Shown in pieces: positions 60,105 through 64,000 of a stretch of 64,000 bases of DNA; position 1 is the first letter of the stretch, and each line of letters starts with the position of its first letter. The translations under genes and the position numbers were made by a program. The notes under the pieces were generated by a model, which worked only from the letters and a program-made list of their open reading frames with translations, made no database searches and was not told where the DNA came from. This stretch comes from Loxodes magnus. Its lineage: Eukaryota; Ciliophora; Karyorelictea; Loxodida; Loxodidae. The stretch lies in the NCBI GenBank assembly GCA_946699065.1, contig CAMPDV010000044.1:186001-250000 (forward strand), given 5' to 3'.

Positions 60105-61605
60105 TCATTATATATCAGCTTTGGCTTTATCATATTGTCTAATATATCTTTCTTAACTGCGAGTTTTACTTCTAACTCCTAAATTATTCTCTTTGTTAGT
60201 TTCTACTAAGCTAATATATATTTCCTGTAATTAATTAGACTTACTTTTTACCTATCTCTATTATACTTAAAATTATGGAGTTACTAAACTTTTTAACCTT
60301 CTGATATAAATTCCTTTGAATTAGCGTTTCTCTTTTAGTTTGATTAAGTCTGAACATCTCTCTATGTCATTGGTTAAGCATTCTCATATGATTCTTATTG
60401 ATCTGATAGTTCTTTAAATATCTTATCACGACACTTTTAATACTAGGAAGTTATACTTCTGATCTTTAATTCTTTGTTTAAATCAGGTTATTTATATTCT
60501 GCTATTTAAGGAAATTGAAACTACTATTAACTATCCTATTACTCAATCTGATTCTTATAAGGCTTTTAATTAATTAGCTTCCATCCTTAGAAGCCTCTTC
60601 TTATTACTGGAGCCTCTATTTACTTTTCAAAATCAAGTTGTCTTTTTCCCTAAGAAGAAGATCTAACTGAAGTAAAAGCTCTTGGAATAGAGTAACGATT
60701 AATAAGATGGTTATCAAAAAATCGAGGACTAATCGATCCATATTAGAAATGCCTATAATTAATCTAATTTTTTAAAGGAATAGCTGTTCTTCTAGACAAA
60801 ACTCCCATTTACCCGTTGGTTACACCTAAATACTAAATAGTATATTCATCGATCTTTCTCTTAGTATCTTATAAATCATTACTCTTTTTGCCTTTACCTT
60901 ATTTTTTCCTTTTCATTGCCCTGCAATATTCCTCGAAAAACTTTTTAGGTTTTTTTTTGTATTAAATATGTTGCTGATATTCCTTTTCTAGATTTGCAAC
61001 TTCCTCTTAGTTTGATTACTAAAAGTGAATCCCTAATGAAGTAAATGACTATTAACTATTGAAATTGTAATTATCACAATTATTTCTATTTTCCCTCTAG
61101 CTCTTTCTCTGAGTTTCCATCCCTTCATATAATTCAGTGCTATTTTCTAACTAGATTTATTGAAACTCATTTAGTATTTAATCAGGGCTTTAAACTTACT
61201 CAGCACACTAGATTTTAGTTAAATATTCCCTATATTATGTTCTAATAAATTTATCTGTATTTCCTATTTATTTTTTCTATCAATTTTGCCTTTCTTCTGC
61301 TGATACCGAAGACTCTCAGAACAATTCCTTTCTCTTGTCTAATAACTATCTCCATGGTCTTTAGTATTTAGGCTTAATCAGTTCAGGCTTTCTATATAAA
61401 ATGCGCTTATTCTCTAATTAATTACTATCAAATCACATTTTATATAATAAGGCTAATTTTAATCTTAGTTATACTTATCCCATTTACTAAGCTATTACTT
61501 AATTACATTCCATTAGTTATTTGTTTGCTTTTGTAAATCCCTATATTACTACATCATCTGTCAATTCTATTTAACCCTCTGGTGTTGATTCCTATCTTCT
61601 TACAT
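60105..61605 (-). CDS. Gln/Lys-rich protein, unknown function
   Basis: 485 residues. The gene is visible only after removing two short introns: 61414-61436 (23 nt) near the 5' end and 60225-60244 (20 nt, GTAAGTCTAAT...ACAG) near the 3' end; the spliced length is then exactly 486 codons with TGA stop. The product is hydrophilic, rich in Gln, Lys, Arg, Asn and Glu, with a more ordered stretch around residues 65-115 (RPWRQLLDKRKELFW) and another at about 250-330 with Tyr, Phe and Ser (SISPRFFDN). No membrane segment, no recognised domain. It could be a cytoskeletal-associated protein (inference only). The antisense strand reads as a pseudo-membrane protein and was rejected. Confidence 0.7.
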
Positions 61606-63443
61606 TCTAGTTATAAAGCTAAAATAATAATGTAGATTATCCCTTACAGTGAGTCTCTTATAGACTAAAATGATTATTAAAATAGCTATTATATATCTAA
61701 TAACTTTCTAGAAGTAAGATGATAAAATGCTTAGTTGTATGCTTTTATATGCTACTTACTACTGTACATAGGAACTTAACTGCATAAAGTATTAGTACTC
61801 CTCTCTTTAATTCTATAACCTAATTGCAATAAATTGCTTCATTCTTACCTTCTATCTTTTACCTCAATCTTGCTAAACTAGCAGTTAAAAGGCGCTTAAT
61901 ATACTTCTTAGTCCTATTTTTAACTTCTTTCTAGCTTTAATAGATTATAAATTTAGAGGCTAATGTATAATTTAGTGAGGTAAGAATCGTTGAGCTTTAA
62001 TGGGAAATAGTTTAGCATATAAAGGAAGGCTAAAGCTACTTATTAAAAGCACTTTATAGACAAAAGAAACTAAGTACATATGCTAGTAAAAGGTATCTTA
62101 AATAGCTTTATTATCATAACTATTAGCAGCAGCAACATACTATCACTTTCTTAAGCTTAAATATTAAGGTAAAATATTCTTCCTCTACAAAATGTAAGGA
62201 AAAATAATCTATTAAAGCAGTTAATTGATGATAGTTAGCTGATTGTCTTGAATAGTAATTAATAAATATAAAAAAGTAGTTTGATAGAATAAATGTAAGC
62301 ATATTAACAAATCTAAGAACAGGTAAGCTGTTTTAATTTTGAAATAACCAATAAGTTATCTTGCAATTGATTTAAGCAAGTATATAGAAATACTAAATCT
62401 TGGTACAAATAAAATTAGCTTTTTAGCTATTACAAATAGTGATTAATTATGTAATACCTAAAGTGTCTAATAGTACTACGTAATTAAATCTTTCTAGTAA
62501 TTTTTACAATTATAGACAGAAATATATTATTGAAAACTAATATAATTCTCCTCTAGTAAGTTAAACATTTATATTTGAACAAAGAGGATTAATTAGGCTA
62601 AACTTTTAAAATATTGAGATATTTAATAATTATCAATTAAGAAGAGTCAAAAATAATAATATACGCTAGCAGATCTATGATATTATGATACTATACAGTT
62701 CAATCAATCCCACAAAAATTAATTCATTTATATATTTCATAATCTTATTCCTTTCAATACTTAGATAAAATCATAGGTTTAAACCTCATTTCCAATATCA
62801 GTAAGATCATAATGAAAGAAGTGAAAAATCTCAGAAGAGGTAAAGTAATTTTATATAGTTTCGAAGATAAATGAATAATTAAGACTGTTAGAATACATCC
62901 ATTTTACAACCTGCAATTTTGTAAGAAATAACAAAATTGCACTGATTTGAGGTTTGAAAATTTATATTCTAATAATAGGCATTAATCAAGAAAAAGTTAA
63001 CTAGAATCTTTATTTTTCAATAATTAGCAAGCATAAATTAATTAAGTAAAGCTCTTAAGAAGATTTTAAGCCAAAATAATAAACTAGAAAGTTCTCAGAC
63101 AGTCTTACTTAGAATTATAATATCCTAGAAATAAGTTGGATTACTCTATATTCGAAATTTATAAAAGCAACATTTTATACTATAAAGAATTCAAAACTCT
63201 AATAATCAAATATTTTAATGATTTTGTTAATGGGAAAATAGAGAGTTAGTCTTAATTTTTGAAGATTAAGTCTTAAATAAGCAAAGAGATGTATTAGTTT
63301 ATTACTTAGTGTGGTTATAAAATTGCTTTAGAAGCAGTTTAATGATTAGCTCTAGAGTTATAGTTCAGAGAGTTGCTTAGTATTATTTATATCATTGATA
63401 TCAATTCAATTAATAAAAAGAAGTTTCCTTTTATTTTCTAAAG
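61606..63443. other. Intergenic stretch
   Basis: 1.8 kb AT-rich spacer between two minus-strand genes, without a supported gene, RNA or repeat. Confidence 0.5.
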
Positions 63444-64000
63444 TCAGAATCCTATAAAACAATCTTTTTCTAATTTTGGATTAGGGGAGTAAGTAGTTTC
63501 TGCTGATTCTGGGTATTAGTCAAAATATCTAGTATCATCTGGAGATTTTAGAGTTGGAACCCATGGAGGAAGTATTTATTTCATTTCAACTAAGTCCCAA
63601 TCTACTCCCTTGAATCACTTATGTCTTTTAATATCTTCAGCTGCATTCTATATAATAAATTACAGCTAGACATCCATATCTTTTATTAATGTTTGGTTAT
63701 AACAATTTTTTGATTAAATCCTTAGATTTGTAATTAAACTTCTAGCCAAACTCTATTCTTCCTTCTAGAATTTTATTATATATAGCATGAGGATCTTCAT
63801 CATAAAAAGGTGGATATCCTGCAATCATTTCGTACATCAGCACTCCTAGTGCCCATCAATCCACTCCTTTATCATGACCTTTCTAATGAATAATTTCTGG
63901 TGCTAAATATTCAGGTGTACCACATAAAGTGAAAGTTCTGAATAATTAATTACCTTTCCTTAACGTACTTCGCAAAACCAAAGTCAGTTAATTTAATATG
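63444..64000 (-). CDS. cAMP-dependent protein kinase catalytic subunit (5' end outside window)
   Basis: C-terminal 174 residues of an AGC kinase; the N-lobe lies beyond the right edge. Seen: LTDFGFAK (DFG), [14 protein letters not shown] (activation-loop Thr and APE), [12 protein letters not shown] with the first Trp as TGA, GYPPF, NINKRYG, HKWF with TGA Trp, and the AGC tail with DDTRYFDQYPE ending in a CFIGF hydrophobic motif at the terminus, the PKA hallmark (FxxF). Two 16-nt introns, the shortest in the window: 63938-63953 and 63648-63663; both are needed to keep the frame. TGA stop at 63446-63444; two later Trp codons after the last sense TGA are TGG. The kinase is released from its regulatory subunit by cAMP and phosphorylates Arg/Lys-directed Ser/Thr; it would act downstream of the PDE-controlled cAMP pool. 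Confidence 0.93.

Noticed and set aside
1..64000. tRNA, rRNA, CRISPR, transposase or viral genes
   Set aside because: I looked for T-loop and D-loop sequences, rRNA-conserved blocks, regular short repeats and integrase or polymerase motifs on both strands by eye and saw none. A covariance-model scan would be needed to exclude divergent tRNAs.

Overview
This window looks like nuclear DNA of a ciliate that has reassigned all three standard stop codons, most likely a karyorelictean (Loxodes-like). Read with the standard code it gives only fragments. With TAA and TAG as Gln and TGA as Trp, long recognisable eukaryotic proteins appear. Conserved Gln residues fall on TAA or TAG, for example the switch-II Gln of an Arl8 GTPase and the Q of the third histidine box of a desaturase. 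Conserved Trp residues fall on TGA, for example kinase subdomain IX and the IBR zinc finger. Every gene with both ends inside the window ends at a TGA, so TGA means both Trp and stop. That fits the karyorelict code (NCBI table 27) better than the Condylostoma code (table 28), where TAA and TAG are the usual stops. Introns are tiny (16-35 nt, GT...AG, often with a CTAAT/CTAAC-like branch site). Gene models that need introns regain an intact frame to a TGA once these are removed. The species assignment is an inference.

Layout. 1-10.3 kb: a partial single-pass membrane protein (-), a small-conductance-type K+ channel (-), a Gln-rich protein (+), a coiled-coil protein (+) and a dual-specificity phosphatase (DUSP) with a disordered tail (-). 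10.3-13.5 kb: gene-poor. 13.5-30.1 kb: membrane RBR ubiquitin ligase (+), large protein with an alpha/beta-hydrolase-like C-terminus (+), Arl8 (-), ATG16-like autophagy protein (+), clathrin light chain (+), coiled-coil protein (-) and a CDPK-like pseudokinase (-). 31.9-45.3 kb: second DUSP (+), RING/B-box protein (+), TRIM protein with two SPRY domains (-), LRR/coiled-coil protein (-), active CDPK (+) and SSNA1/DIP13 (-). 45.3-64 kb: a doubtful candidate gene (+), membrane cyclic-nucleotide phosphodiesterase (+), Cys-rich receptor-like protein (-), small membrane protein (+), cytochrome-b5 front-end desaturase (-), CEP78-like LRR protein (-), Gln-rich protein (-) and the 3' end of a PKA catalytic subunit (-).

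The genes are ordinary nuclear housekeeping and signalling genes on both strands with no operon-like order. They cover calcium and cAMP signalling (CDPK, pseudo-CDPK, PDE, PKA, K+ channel), endomembrane traffic and autophagy (Arl8, clathrin light chain, ATG16), ubiquitin ligases (RBR and TRIM types) and basal-body proteins (SSNA1, CEP78-like). I saw no tRNA, rRNA, CRISPR array, transposase or other mobile element. Because only TGA can stop a frame, long open frames occur by chance on both strands. I accepted a gene only with recognisable homology, low-complexity or codon character, or frame-consistent introns.
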